A program made the position numbers and the translations under genes. Below, in pieces: positions 18,392-26,542 of a stretch of 64,000 bases of DNA. The notes under the pieces are model-generated. The model worked only from the letters and a program-made list of their open reading frames with translations, had not been told where the DNA came from and did no database searches. The DNA comes from Rosettibacter sp964572725 (GTDB taxonomy: Bacteria > Bacteroidota > Ignavibacteria > Ignavibacteriales > Melioribacteraceae). Position 1 is the first letter of the stretch. Every line of letters begins with the position of its first letter. Location of the stretch: positions 10,619-74,618 of the forward strand of contig CAZNFW010000009.1 in the NCBI GenBank assembly GCA_964572725.1, given 5' to 3'.

Positions 18392-19810
18392 TTACTTTCG
18401 TTTTGGTCTGTATAAATCTGTAGCATGACCATAATATAATTCAGCAGCAAACATTAATGTTTCGGATAACGTTGGATGTGGATGAATTGTCAATTCCAAA
18501 TCTTTTACAGTAGCACCCATTTCAATTGCAAGAGTGCCTTCAGCAATCATATCGCCAGCACCAACACCAACAATAGCTACACCAATAATTCTTTCTGTTT
18601 CAGGTTCAATTATTAATTTTGTTAAGCCGTCATTTCTATCGAGAGTAGCAGCCCTGCCGCTTGCACCCCATGGAAATTTTGCAACTTCATATTTAATGCC
18701 TTTTTGCTGAGCTTCTGTTTCTGTAATTCCTGTCCATGCAATTTCTGGGTCTGTAAAAACTACTGCTGGAATTGCATTTGGTTCGAATACAACTTTATGA
18801 CCAAGTATTGCTTCAACAGCAGTGCGGCCTTCTGCTGCTGCTTTATGAGCAAGCATCGGATTGCCTATTACATCTCCTATTGCATAGATATTCGGGTCAT
18901 CTGTTTTTAATTGTTTATCAACAATTATAAAACCTCTTTCATTTACTTTGACTTTAGTATTTTCCAATCCAAATCCTGATGTTACAGGCTTTCTTCCAAT
19001 CGATATTAAAACTTTATCAAAAGTCATTTCAACTTTATCTACATTTTTGCCTTCGAGCTTAACTTTTATTCCTTCTTCAGTTTCTTTCATATCAACAACT
19101 TTTGTTTCAAGATAAATTGAATCTAATTTTGTTTTAATTCTTTTTTCAAGAACTGCAACCAAATCTCTGTCGGCACCAGGCAAAAGTCCGGGCATCATTT
19201 CAACAACTGTCACTTTACTTCCAAGCGTTGCATAAACCGTGCTTAATTCCAGTCCAATATAGCCTCCGCCAATTACAAGAAGTTTTTCGGGAATATCATT
19301 CAATTCTAAAGCTGCAGTAGAATCCATTATTCTTTTTGAATTTGTCAAAACACCGGGAATAGAAGCAGGTACTGAACCTGTTGCAATAATTGCTTTCTCA
19401 AATACAACCTCTTCAACAGTACCATCATTTTTTGCAACTATTAAAGTATTCGAGTTAACAAATGAAGCTTTACCATTAATGTAATTTACTTTTCGTTGTT
19501 TTGAAAGCTGTCCAAGTCCGCCTGTTAATTTATTTACAACACTATTTTTAAAATCACGAATTTTGTTGATATCAATTTTAGGTTTACCAAATTCAACTCC
19601 CCACTTTTTAGCTTCTTCAGCTTCATTAATTAATTTTGCCACATGAAGCAAAGCTTTTGAAGGAATACAACCTCGATAAAGACACACCCCGCCGGGATTT
19701 TTTTCCATATCTATTAGTGTTACTTGTATTCCTAAATCTGCGGCTAAAAATGCAGCGGCATATCCGCCGGGTCCAGCTCCAATTACCGCTAATTGTGTAT
19801 TTGTTGGCAT
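18392..19810 (-). CDS. lpdA: Dihydrolipoyl dehydrogenase (E3)
   Basis: 472 aa FAD flavoenzyme that reoxidises the lipoyl groups of the pyruvate dehydrogenase complex with NAD. FAD-binding GAGPGGYAAAF at the N-terminus, redox disulfide motif CLYRGC (Cys43, Cys48), NAD-binding GGGYIGLE, FAD site YAIGDV and the C-terminal dimer-interface catalytic HPHPTLSE. Third gene of the aceE-aceF-lpd cluster; 154 nt separate it from aceF, room for a separate promoter. It could also serve other 2-oxo acid complexes. Confidence 0.96.
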   Translation of the reverse strand: MPTNTQLAVIGAGPGGYAAAFLAADLGIQVTLIDMEKNPGGVCLYRGCIPSKALLHVAKLINEAEEAKKWGVEFGKPKIDINKIRDFKNSVVNKLTGGLGQLSKQRKVNYINGKASFVNSNTLIVAKNDGTVEEVVFEKAIIATGSVPASIPGVLTNSKRIMDSTAALELNDIPEKLLVIGGGYIGLELSTVYATLGSKVTVVEMMPGLLPGADRDLVAVLEKRIKTKLDSIYLETKVVDMKETEEGIKVKLEGKNVDKVEMTFDKVLISIGRKPVTSGFGLENTKVKVNERGFIIVDKQLKTDDPNIYAIGDVIGNPMLAHKAAAEGRTAVEAILGHKVVFEPNAIPAVVFTDPEIAWTGITETEAQQKGIKYEVAKFPWGASGRAATLDRNDGLTKLIIEPETERIIGVAIVGVGAGDMIAEGTLAIEMGATVKDLELTIHPHPTLSETLMFAAELYYGHATDLYRPKRK

Positions 19811-19964
19811 ATTTTTAATCTCTTTTGTTATTCAATATACAAATATAATTGAATCAGTTTACTTAATAATATTCTGTTTTTAATTCTTTCTTTAAGAAAA
19901 AAATTTTGATAAAATTATTTTCTGAAATAATCATCATTTTTAGAAATAAATATGTAATTAATAA

Positions 19965-21335
19965 TCATCCTTCAAGAAAAATTAAGAATGGATTTTCAAG
20001 AGCACTAATAATCCATCTCAAGAATCTAATTGCATCAGCTCCATCTATAATTCTGTGGTCATATGATAATGAAAGAGGTAACATTAATCTTGGCTTAAAT
20101 TCCCCATCTAAATAAACCGGTTCAATAACTGATTTAGATACACCAAGAATTGCAACTTCTGGTGTGTTAACAATTGGAGTGAAATAAGTCCCGCCAATTC
20201 CACCAAGATTAGAAATTGTAAAGCATCCTCCCTGCATTTCTTCGAGAGATAATTTTTTATCACGAGCTTTTCTGGATATTTCCGTAAGCTCCACACTCAG
20301 CTGTGTAATATTTTTCTTATCCACATCTTTAATCACTGGAACAAGCAAACCTTTTTCTGTATCGACAGCTATTCCAATGTTAATATATTTTTTGTAAATA
20401 ATTTCGTTTTTTTCCATATCAACACTTGAGTTGAATTGAGGGAATATTTTAAGAGCTGATGACACAACTTTAAGTAAAATTGCAGTTACAGTTAACTTAC
20501 CCCCAGCAGTTTCAACTTTGTTGCTGTACTGTTTTCTAAATTTTTCTACTTCAGTAATATCAGCTTTGTCAAATTGAGTAACATGCGGGACTGAATTCCA
20601 TGCATAAGAAAGGTGCTCTGCAGTTTTACGGCGTACATTACTCATTGGCACTCTTTCAATCTCGCCCCACTTAGAAAAATCTGGTAAAGGTTCTTTAGAA
20701 ATTCCAATCTGTGCACCAACTATTCCCCCTTTTTGAATTTGTTCATTTAATAATTTCGCATAAGCTTTAACATCATCAATTGTAATTCTTCCTTTTGGGC
20801 CACTTCCTCTGACCTGCGTTATATCAATTCCAATTTCACGGGCAAATCTTCTTACTGAGGGAGCAGCAGGAACAATTGTTTTTACAATATCTTTTGGAAT
20901 ATCTATAACCTGTGGTATATGAGTATGTTCTTTTATTGTCTCTTTATTTTCAGAAGGCAATGTACTCGTTTCAATTTGTGTCTGTTTATTTTCAACTTCA
21001 GAAGGTAAATAAGCTGTTTGAGAAACTGATTGTATTTGTTCAACAGCAGGTTCTGATTCAACCTTCTCTGATTTATCGGCTTTTGGTTTATCCTCTTCAG
21101 ACACCTCTACAGATATTAGAGGTTCACCAACCTTAGCTTTAGTTCCTTCTTTAACATGAACTTTTGTGATTATTCCGCTTACCTCAGAGGGTACTTCTAT
21201 TGTTGCTTTGTCAGTTTCGATTTCTACAATTATCTGGTCAACTTCAACTTTATCACCTTCTTTAACAAGAACTTTTATAATATCTGCAGAACTAATATTT
21301 TCTCCAAGATGAGGAAGTTTAAAATCTACTATCAT
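19965..21335 (-). CDS. aceF: Pyruvate dehydrogenase E2, dihydrolipoamide acetyltransferase
   Basis: 456 aa. One N-terminal lipoyl domain (about 1-75) with lipoylated Lys43 in EIETDKATIEVP; an acidic/Gln/Thr-rich linker (about 80-145); a peripheral subunit-binding domain (about 155-195, APSVRRFAREIGID ... GSGPKGRI); and the catalytic trimer-forming domain with SYDHRIIDGA (His-Asp pair) near the C-terminus. Transfers acetyl from E1 to CoA. Located 28 nt downstream of aceE, so co-transcribed. AceE-type E1 often pairs with an E2 that has several lipoyl domains; here there is one. Confidence 0.94.
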   Translation of the reverse strand: MIVDFKLPHLGENISSADIIKVLVKEGDKVEVDQIIVEIETDKATIEVPSEVSGIITKVHVKEGTKAKVGEPLISVEVSEEDKPKADKSEKVESEPAVEQIQSVSQTAYLPSEVENKQTQIETSTLPSENKETIKEHTHIPQVIDIPKDIVKTIVPAAPSVRRFAREIGIDITQVRGSGPKGRITIDDVKAYAKLLNEQIQKGGIVGAQIGISKEPLPDFSKWGEIERVPMSNVRRKTAEHLSYAWNSVPHVTQFDKADITEVEKFRKQYSNKVETAGGKLTVTAILLKVVSSALKIFPQFNSSVDMEKNEIIYKKYINIGIAVDTEKGLLVPVIKDVDKKNITQLSVELTEISRKARDKKLSLEEMQGGCFTISNLGGIGGTYFTPIVNTPEVAILGVSKSVIEPVYLDGEFKPRLMLPLSLSYDHRIIDGADAIRFLRWIISALENPFLIFLEG

Positions 21336-21363
21336 TTTCTATTTCCAATTTTGTTAGAAAATT

Positions 21364-24036
21364 TTATGATTTTGCCGGATTAGGTTTATCCGGATTAATT
21401 CCCAATTCTTTTTGAGCTTTTTTAACTGTATCAAGTTTAATTTTATTTTCTTTATATAAAGAATATAAAGTTGCATAAACAATATGCTTGGCATCTACTT
21501 CAAAAAAGTCTCTTAGAGCAGCTCTGCTGTCACTTCTTCCAAATCCGTAAGTTCCAAGAGAATGAAGCGGACCCGGCAGCCATCTAGCCATTGCATCTTT
21601 TATAATCTGAACATAATCAGAAGCAGCAACGAATACTCCTGTTTCTCCTTTTGTAATTTCAGAAATATAAGGCACTTTTGGCTTGTCTGGATGAAACATA
21701 TTCCATCTTTCTATTTCTTGAGCATTAAGATGAAGATTTTTATAACTTGTTACACTCCAAATGTCTGTAGAAACTTTATAATTATTTTCCAGAATTTCTG
21801 CTGCTTTAATTACTTCATTTAGAATTGTGCCGCTACCAAGTAAATGAGCTTTCAATTTTGTGTCTTTCAAATTGCTTGCCTTAAATTTATACATACCTTT
21901 CAAAATACCTTCTTTAACATTTCCCGGCATAGCTGGTTGAACATAATTTTCATTCATTATTGTTATATAGTAAAATATATCTTCCTGCTTTTCATACATT
22001 CTATAAATACCATCACGAATAATAACGGCAAGTTCATAAGCAAAAGCAGGATCATAAGCCAGAAGATTTGGTACTGGATAAGCAAGAAGATGGCTGTGTC
22101 CATCCTGATGTTGCAAACCTTCACCAGCAAGAGTTGTTCTTCCTGCAGTAGCTCCAAGCAAAAATCCTTTACATCTCATATCACCTGCAGCCCAGATTAA
22201 GTCGCCAACTCTTTGAAAACCAAACATAGAATAGAATGAAAAGAATGGGATAGTGTTAATTCCATGGACTGAATAAGCAGTACCAGCAGCAATGAAAGAA
22301 GATATAGCGCCGGCTTCAGTGATTCCTTCTTCAAGAATCTGACCATTTTTTGCTTCTTTGTAATAAAGGAGTGTATCTTTATCAACAGGTTCATACAGCT
22401 GACCAACATGAGAATAAATTCCAACCTGTCTAAATAATGCTTCCATTCCAAATGTTCTTGCTTCATCTGGAACAATAGGAACAATTAAATGACCTATTTC
22501 TTTATCTTTCAATAATTTTGATAAAATTCTAACATACACCATAGTTGTTGAAACTTCGTGTCCATCTGAACCTTTATAAAACTCTTCAAATAATTCTTCA
22601 GATGGTGCTTTCAAAGGTGATGCTTTTATAACTCTTTTAGGAATATATCCGCCAAGAGCTTTTCTTCTTTCTTTTAAGTATTGAATTTCTGGAGAATCCT
22701 CTGGTGGACGATAAAAAGGTGCATTAGCAACTTCTTCGTCACTAATTGGAATTGAAAATCTTGTTCTAAATTCTCTTAATTCTTCTTCATTTAATTTTTT
22801 CTGCTGATGAGTTATATTTTTTCCTTCACCAGCTTCGCCGAGTCCATAACCTTTAACAGTCTTTGCAAGAATTACAGTAGGAGCATCTTTGTGTTCTACA
22901 GCAGCTTTATAGGCGGCATAAACTTTTTCGGGGTCGTGTCCGCCGCGTTTCATTTTTTCTAATTGTTCATCAGTATAATGTTCAACTAATTTTAATAATT
23001 CAGGATATTTGCCAAAGAAATGTTCTCTAATATATTTACCATCTCTTGTAACATAATTTTGAGATTCACCATCAATTGATTCGTTCATTCTTTTTACAAG
23101 CAGACCAGTTTTATCTGCTTCTAAAAGAGGATCCCAATCACTTCCCCAGACTACTTTAATAACATTCCATCCAGCTCCTCGGAAAATTGCTTCGAGTTCT
23201 TGAATTATATTTCCATTTCCTCTAACTGGTCCATCAAGTCTTTGAAGATTACAATTGATAACAAAAATCAGATTATCTAATTTTTCTCGAGCTGCAAGTG
23301 TTATTGCTCCTAGTGTTTCGGGTTCATCTGTTTCACCATCACCAATAAAAGCCCAAACTTTCTGGTCGCTTGGTTTTTTCAATCCTCTATCTTCTAAATA
23401 TCTAATAAACCTTGCTCTATAAATTGCCTGAATAGGACCCAAACCCATTGAAACTGTAGGAAATTCCCAGAAATCCGGCATAAGCCATGGATGAGGATAA
23501 GAAGATAATCCTCCTCCAGGTTGTAATTCTCGTCTAAAATTTTCGAGTTGTTCTTTTGTTAATCTTCCTTCAAGAAATGCTCGTGCATAAACACCGGGCG
23601 CAGCATGTCCCTGAAAATAAATTATATCACCTTCATGATTTCCATCTTTGCCTCTGAAAAAATGATTAAAACCGACTTCATATAAAGTAGCAAGAGAAGC
23701 AAAAGTTGATATATGTCCCCCAATACCCGGTTCAATTTTGTTTGCTCTTACAACCATAGCCATAGCATTCCAGCGAACCAGATTCTTAATCCGCCTTTCA
23801 ATTTCTCTTCCACCAGGAAATGGAGGCTGTTTTTCTTTTGGTATTGTATTAATATGAGGAGTGTTTGCTGTAAAAGGAATTTCAACACCTTTTTGATGTG
23901 CATATGTATCAAGGTTATGCAAAAGTTCTTTAACTTTTTCGGGCCCTTCAGTTTGTAATACATATTCTAAGGATTCAAGCCATTCTCTTAATTCAATGTC
24001 ATCAATTTGAGTATTACTTAAATTATTTTCGTTCAT
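21364..24036 (-). CDS. aceE: Pyruvate dehydrogenase E1, homodimeric type
   Basis: 890 aa thiamine-diphosphate enzyme, close to the usual 887. Decarboxylates pyruvate and acetylates E2 lipoyl groups. Visible landmarks: HISTFASLATLYEVGFNHFF near the N-terminus, ThDP/Mg motif GDGETDEPE ... NCNLQRLDGPV, and the C-terminal half with SFYSMFGFQRVGDLIWAAGD and HQDGHSHL. Start ATG is preceded by GGGAGA. Presence of AceE-type rather than a two-subunit E1 shows aerobic or facultative pyruvate oxidation. First gene of the cluster with aceF and lpdA. Confidence 0.97.
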   Translation of the reverse strand: MNENNLSNTQIDDIELREWLESLEYVLQTEGPEKVKELLHNLDTYAHQKGVEIPFTANTPHINTIPKEKQPPFPGGREIERRIKNLVRWNAMAMVVRANKIEPGIGGHISTFASLATLYEVGFNHFFRGKDGNHEGDIIYFQGHAAPGVYARAFLEGRLTKEQLENFRRELQPGGGLSSYPHPWLMPDFWEFPTVSMGLGPIQAIYRARFIRYLEDRGLKKPSDQKVWAFIGDGETDEPETLGAITLAAREKLDNLIFVINCNLQRLDGPVRGNGNIIQELEAIFRGAGWNVIKVVWGSDWDPLLEADKTGLLVKRMNESIDGESQNYVTRDGKYIREHFFGKYPELLKLVEHYTDEQLEKMKRGGHDPEKVYAAYKAAVEHKDAPTVILAKTVKGYGLGEAGEGKNITHQQKKLNEEELREFRTRFSIPISDEEVANAPFYRPPEDSPEIQYLKERRKALGGYIPKRVIKASPLKAPSEELFEEFYKGSDGHEVSTTMVYVRILSKLLKDKEIGHLIVPIVPDEARTFGMEALFRQVGIYSHVGQLYEPVDKDTLLYYKEAKNGQILEEGITEAGAISSFIAAGTAYSVHGINTIPFFSFYSMFGFQRVGDLIWAAGDMRCKGFLLGATAGRTTLAGEGLQHQDGHSHLLAYPVPNLLAYDPAFAYELAVIIRDGIYRMYEKQEDIFYYITIMNENYVQPAMPGNVKEGILKGMYKFKASNLKDTKLKAHLLGSGTILNEVIKAAEILENNYKVSTDIWSVTSYKNLHLNAQEIERWNMFHPDKPKVPYISEITKGETGVFVAASDYVQIIKDAMARWLPGPLHSLGTYGFGRSDSRAALRDFFEVDAKHIVYATLYSLYKENKIKLDTVKKAQKELGINPDKPNPAKS

Positions 24037-24162
24037 ATATTATCTCCCAATTTTCAATAATTATTTTCTTACTAATTTTATAAAATTAACACAGTCATCT
24101 AAGTTTTAGTTCACTTAAAAATATTCGTAAATTATTTAGAAATATAGTATAAAATATTATCT

Positions 24163-25044
24163 TTAATCAATTCCATCATCTGGTTCAGTATGAATCATAA
24201 CTTTTACATTTTTAATTTTTTTAACAATTGCTTCTTCAACTTTATGAGAAATTTCATGTGCCCGGTCAATTGTCATTGATTTATCGACATGTATATTTAT
24301 ATCAACAAATTTGTAAGGACCAGATTCTCTTACTTTTATATCATGCGATATTAATACTTCAGGAATTTCATTAACAATAGATTCTATTTCTTCTTTTAAG
24401 CCTGATGGTGCTTTATCAATTAAAGCATCAAAAGATTTTTTACCAAGTCTATAACTAATACTTATCACAATAAATGAGACTATCAAACCTGCAATTGCAT
24501 CTGCATAATAAAAATTAAATTCAGCACAAATCAACCCAATCAAAACCACTACTGAACTCCAAATATCAGTTGAAAAGTGCAGCGCATCTGCCTCTAAGGC
24601 TTGACTATCATATTCTTTGGCGGCTTTATAAAGAGCTCTTGAGCGAGTTAAATCTATTATAACTGCAGTTATAATTACAACATATGCCCAAAAATTAACT
24701 TCAATTTCTAAATCTTTTGTTATTAATCTGCGAACTGCTTCATAAATAATCCACAGACTGGTAATAAACAACAATATTGTTTCAATTAATGCAGAATAAT
24801 TTTCGATTTTACCATGACCATAATTGTGTCCCTCATCCGGTGGTTTATCTGAATACTTAACTGCGAAAAATGTTATGCCAGTAGCTAGTAAATCCAGACC
24901 AGAATGCAATGCCTCTGACAAAATTCCAAGACTTCCTGTAATAATTCCAATAATAAATTTGAAAGTCGTTAAAGCTGCTGCAGCAATCATTGATACAAAA
25001 GCAACTTTTCTTTTTTTACTTATGTTATTTAATTGCTCTGTCAT
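24163..25044 (-). CDS. Cation diffusion facilitator family transporter
   Basis: 293 aa metal efflux antiporter (Zn, Fe, Mn or Co). Six membrane segments in the first 215 residues; metal site residues in SEALHSGLDLLATG (helix 2) and EADALHFSTDIWSS (helix 5), where His/Asp pairs bind the ion; conserved HNYGHGKIENYSAL; and a C-terminal cytoplasmic ferredoxin-like domain (about 215-293) with KVRESGPYKFVDINIHVD and MIHTEPDD. The Asp-His arrangement suggests Zn or Fe but is not conclusive. Single gene, divergent from the sulfur operon leader. Confidence 0.93.
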   Translation of the reverse strand: MTEQLNNISKKRKVAFVSMIAAAALTTFKFIIGIITGSLGILSEALHSGLDLLATGITFFAVKYSDKPPDEGHNYGHGKIENYSALIETILLFITSLWIIYEAVRRLITKDLEIEVNFWAYVVIITAVIIDLTRSRALYKAAKEYDSQALEADALHFSTDIWSSVVVLIGLICAEFNFYYADAIAGLIVSFIVISISYRLGKKSFDALIDKAPSGLKEEIESIVNEIPEVLISHDIKVRESGPYKFVDINIHVDKSMTIDRAHEISHKVEEAIVKKIKNVKVMIHTEPDDGID

Positions 25045-25123
25045 TATTAATTTCTTTACAACTTTACAAAAAAAGTAATAATTAATACAACAAATAAAAA
25101 CAAAATAAAAATTATTAAAATAC

Positions 25124-25154
25124 TTGACTTATTATCTTATTAAGAATATATTTG
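25124..25154 (+). promoter_or_regulatory. Promoter of the sulfur operon leader (Bacteroidota type)
   Basis: TTG at 25124-25126 (within TTGACTT) is followed after exactly 20 nt by TATATTTG at 25147-25154, a full match to the Bacteroidota -7 element TANNTTTG with the -33 TTG. The expected transcription start, about 25160, gives a 5' leader of about 18 nt before the first leader peptide. Confidence 0.7.
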
Positions 25155-25177
25155 CATCAAAATTAGTCAAAAAGAAA

Positions 25178-25246
25178 ATGAAAAAGAATAATAATTGTTG
25201 TTGTATGTGCTTAATTTTGTTAATTCAATCTGTGAAGGCAAGGTAG
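25178..25246 (+). CDS. Cys-rich leader peptide 1 of the sulfur operon
   Basis: 22-codon ORF: begins MKKNNN, continues CCCMC and ends in a hydrophobic stretch and QSVKAR before TAG. Four of five consecutive codons (25196-25210) are Cys: TGT TGT TGT ATG TGC. Upstream is an A-rich stretch with only a weak SD (AAAGAAA). It begins about 18 nt after the predicted transcription start and its stop is 21 nt before an intrinsic terminator. Its 3' codons (25228-25238) form the 5' arm of an antiterminator. This is the organisation of a ribosome-mediated attenuator sensing charged tRNA-Cys. Translation is inferred, not shown. Confidence 0.72.
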   Translation: MKKNNNCCCMCLILLIQSVKAR

Positions 25247-25302
25247 AATATAACTATTTATAAATTACAAAAAAGCCCTTCACAGATAGAAGGGCTTTTT
25301 TG
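25228..25302 (+). promoter_or_regulatory. Cysteine attenuator: antiterminator and intrinsic terminator
   Basis: Terminator: 25268-25281 pairs perfectly with 25289-25302 (14 bp, GC-rich core GCCCTTC, 7-nt loop ACAGATA, six T at 25296-25301). Antiterminator: ATCTGTGAAGG at 25228-25238 is the exact reverse complement of 25277-25287 (11 bp), which takes the loop and the inner 5 nt of the terminator's 5' arm, so the two structures exclude each other. A ribosome stalled on Cys codons 25196-25210 leaves 25228-25238 free and favours antitermination; one that reaches the stop at 25244-25246 masks that arm and lets the terminator form. The hairpin is not at the end of any gene, since the flanking genes diverge. 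Confidence 0.78.
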
Positions 25303-25339
25303 TTATAATTAACTAAATAAAAACAGGAAGGGTCTAAAA

Positions 25340-25492
25340 ATGAATAGGGTAATTAAGAAGAAGTTTAGAAACTTTATAAGGTTGAATACTTCAACCAGAT
25401 TCAGTTCCAGTTTATCTTTAAATCAAAATTACAATTTCGAAAACCAAACAAATACCTTCCTCTGTACCAACCAGATGTGCTGTTGTTGTTAA
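25340..25492 (+). CDS. Small Cys-tailed ORF (second leader peptide or small protein)
   Basis: 50 codons, with a strong SD AGGAAGGG at 25325-25332, 7 nt before ATG. The peptide starts MNRVIKKKFRNF (basic), has a Ser/Asn/Gln-rich middle, and ends LCTNQMCCCC followed by TAA. The last codons ATG TGC TGT TGT TGT are the same five codons as in leader 1 but permuted. It lies downstream of the attenuator and 99 nt before the first structural gene. A second cysteine sensor acting on translation or transcription is inferred; a functional small Cys-rich protein is the alternative. No homologue is recognised. Confidence 0.6.
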   Translation: MNRVIKKKFRNFIRLNTSTRFSSSLSLNQNYNFENQTNTFLCTNQMCCCC

Positions 25493-25591
25493 TTCTTTTC
25501 TAAAAATTCTTTTAAAATAACTCTTTAATAATCTTCAGTCTTTTTTCAGGCTGTTTAATATCTATTACTATAAATAAAAAGATTAAAATAC

Positions 25592-25822
25592 ATGCACGAG
25601 AAATCTTATAGAAGTTTAATTAAATCAATTACTTGGAGAATAACTGGAAGTTTAGATACAACCATAATTTCATATTTATTGACTGGAGATATTAAAGTAG
25701 CCATATCAATCGGTGGAATAGAAATATTTACAAAAATAATTCTTTACTATATACACGAAAGATTATGGAATAAAATAAACTTCGGCAAAGAGAAAAAATC
25801 TGAACCTGAATATCATATATGA
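25592..25822 (+). CDS. DUF2061 small membrane protein
   Basis: 76 aa. Matches the DUF2061 pattern: RSLIKSITWRITGSLDTTIISYLLTGD, then a second hydrophobic stretch (IGGIEIFTKIILYYIHERLW). Two membrane segments (about 17-33 and 40-57). DUF2061 proteins are often encoded with sulfate adenylyltransferase and APS reductase genes, as here, but their function is unknown; a role in sulfate or sulfite transport or anchoring is only a guess. Weak SD. Its stop overlaps an upstream in-frame ATG of cysH (ATGA at 25819). First structural gene after the cysteine attenuator. Confidence 0.85.
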   Translation: MHEKSYRSLIKSITWRITGSLDTTIISYLLTGDIKVAISIGGIEIFTKIILYYIHERLWNKINFGKEKKSEPEYHI

Positions 25823-25830
25823 GGAAAATC

Positions 25831-26532
25831 ATGATAACAATTGAAAAATTAAAAGCAAAAATAAAATCCAAAGATGCTTTTGAAGTACTAAGAATAATTT
25901 CGGAATCTTTTAAAAACAAAGCGGTATTTTCTACAAGTTTAAGCATAGAAGACCAGGTTATACTTCACATGTTATATCTGCTTAAATCAAAAATAAAAAT
26001 ATTTACACTCGATACAGGCAGATTACCTAACGAAACATACAATTTAATTGAAAGGACAAGAGAACAATATGGAATACAAATTCAAATTTATTTTCCCAAT
26101 TACCGCTCTGTTGAAAAGATGGTAAGAGAACATGGAATAAATTTATTTTACAATAGCATTGAAGAAAGAAAAAAATGCTGTTACATAAGAAAAATTGAAC
26201 CATTAAAAAGAGCGTTAAGAAAAAAAGAAGTATGGATAACAGGCTTAAGAAGAGAACAATCAATAACACGACAAAATATTGATTTAATTGAATATGATAA
26301 CAATTTCAAAATAATAAAAATCAATCCATTATATGATTGGACTGAAGCAGAGGTGTGGGATTACATAAGAAAAAATAATATTCCATACAACAGTCTTTAT
26401 GATAAAAACTACAAAAGTATTGGTTGTGCACCATGTACAAGACCAGTAATGTCGGGTGAAGATATAAGAGCCGGCAGATGGTGGTGGGAACACCCGGAAA
26501 CAAAAGAATGTGGTTTACATATTAAACAATGA
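25831..26532 (+). CDS. cysH: Adenylyl-sulfate (APS) reductase, assimilatory
   Basis: About 233 aa. Reduces activated sulfate to sulfite using thioredoxin or glutaredoxin. PP-loop-type core with SLSIEDQVILHML and FTLDTGRLPNETY; the ITGLRREQS motif; and a pair CC (116-117) plus CxxC (199, 202), the four cysteines that bind a 4Fe-4S cluster and mark APS rather than PAPS reductases. The catalytic Cys227 is in ECGLH at the C-terminus. No cysC (APS kinase) is in the operon, consistent with direct APS reduction. ATG 25819 is also in frame, but GAGGA at 25821-25825 fits ATG 25831. Confidence 0.93.
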   Translation: MITIEKLKAKIKSKDAFEVLRIISESFKNKAVFSTSLSIEDQVILHMLYLLKSKIKIFTLDTGRLPNETYNLIERTREQYGIQIQIYFPNYRSVEKMVREHGINLFYNSIEERKKCCYIRKIEPLKRALRKKEVWITGLRREQSITRQNIDLIEYDNNFKIIKINPLYDWTEAEVWDYIRKNNIPYNSLYDKNYKSIGCAPCTRPVMSGEDIRAGRWWWEHPETKECGLHIKQ

Positions 26533-26542
26533 AGGAGAGACT

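Larger units (their letters stand above)
25045..25591. other. 547-nt intergenic region holding the sulfur operon leader
   Basis: No gene above 60 codons lies here. It separates the divergent cation transporter gene from the sulfur assimilation operon and contains, in order, a Bacteroidota-type promoter, a 22-codon Cys-rich leader peptide, an antiterminator/terminator pair, and a second 50-codon Cys-tailed ORF; these are listed separately. The last 99 nt (25493-25591) are A/T-rich with one weak hairpin at 25536-25553 (5 bp, one G-U). Confidence 0.85.

Noticed and set aside
25160..25340. T-box or SAM riboswitch as explanation for the sulfur operon terminator
   Set aside because: No T-box AGGGTGG-type sequence and no SAM-I core could be found; the 5' region before the terminator is too short (about 110 nt) and is filled by the leader ORF.
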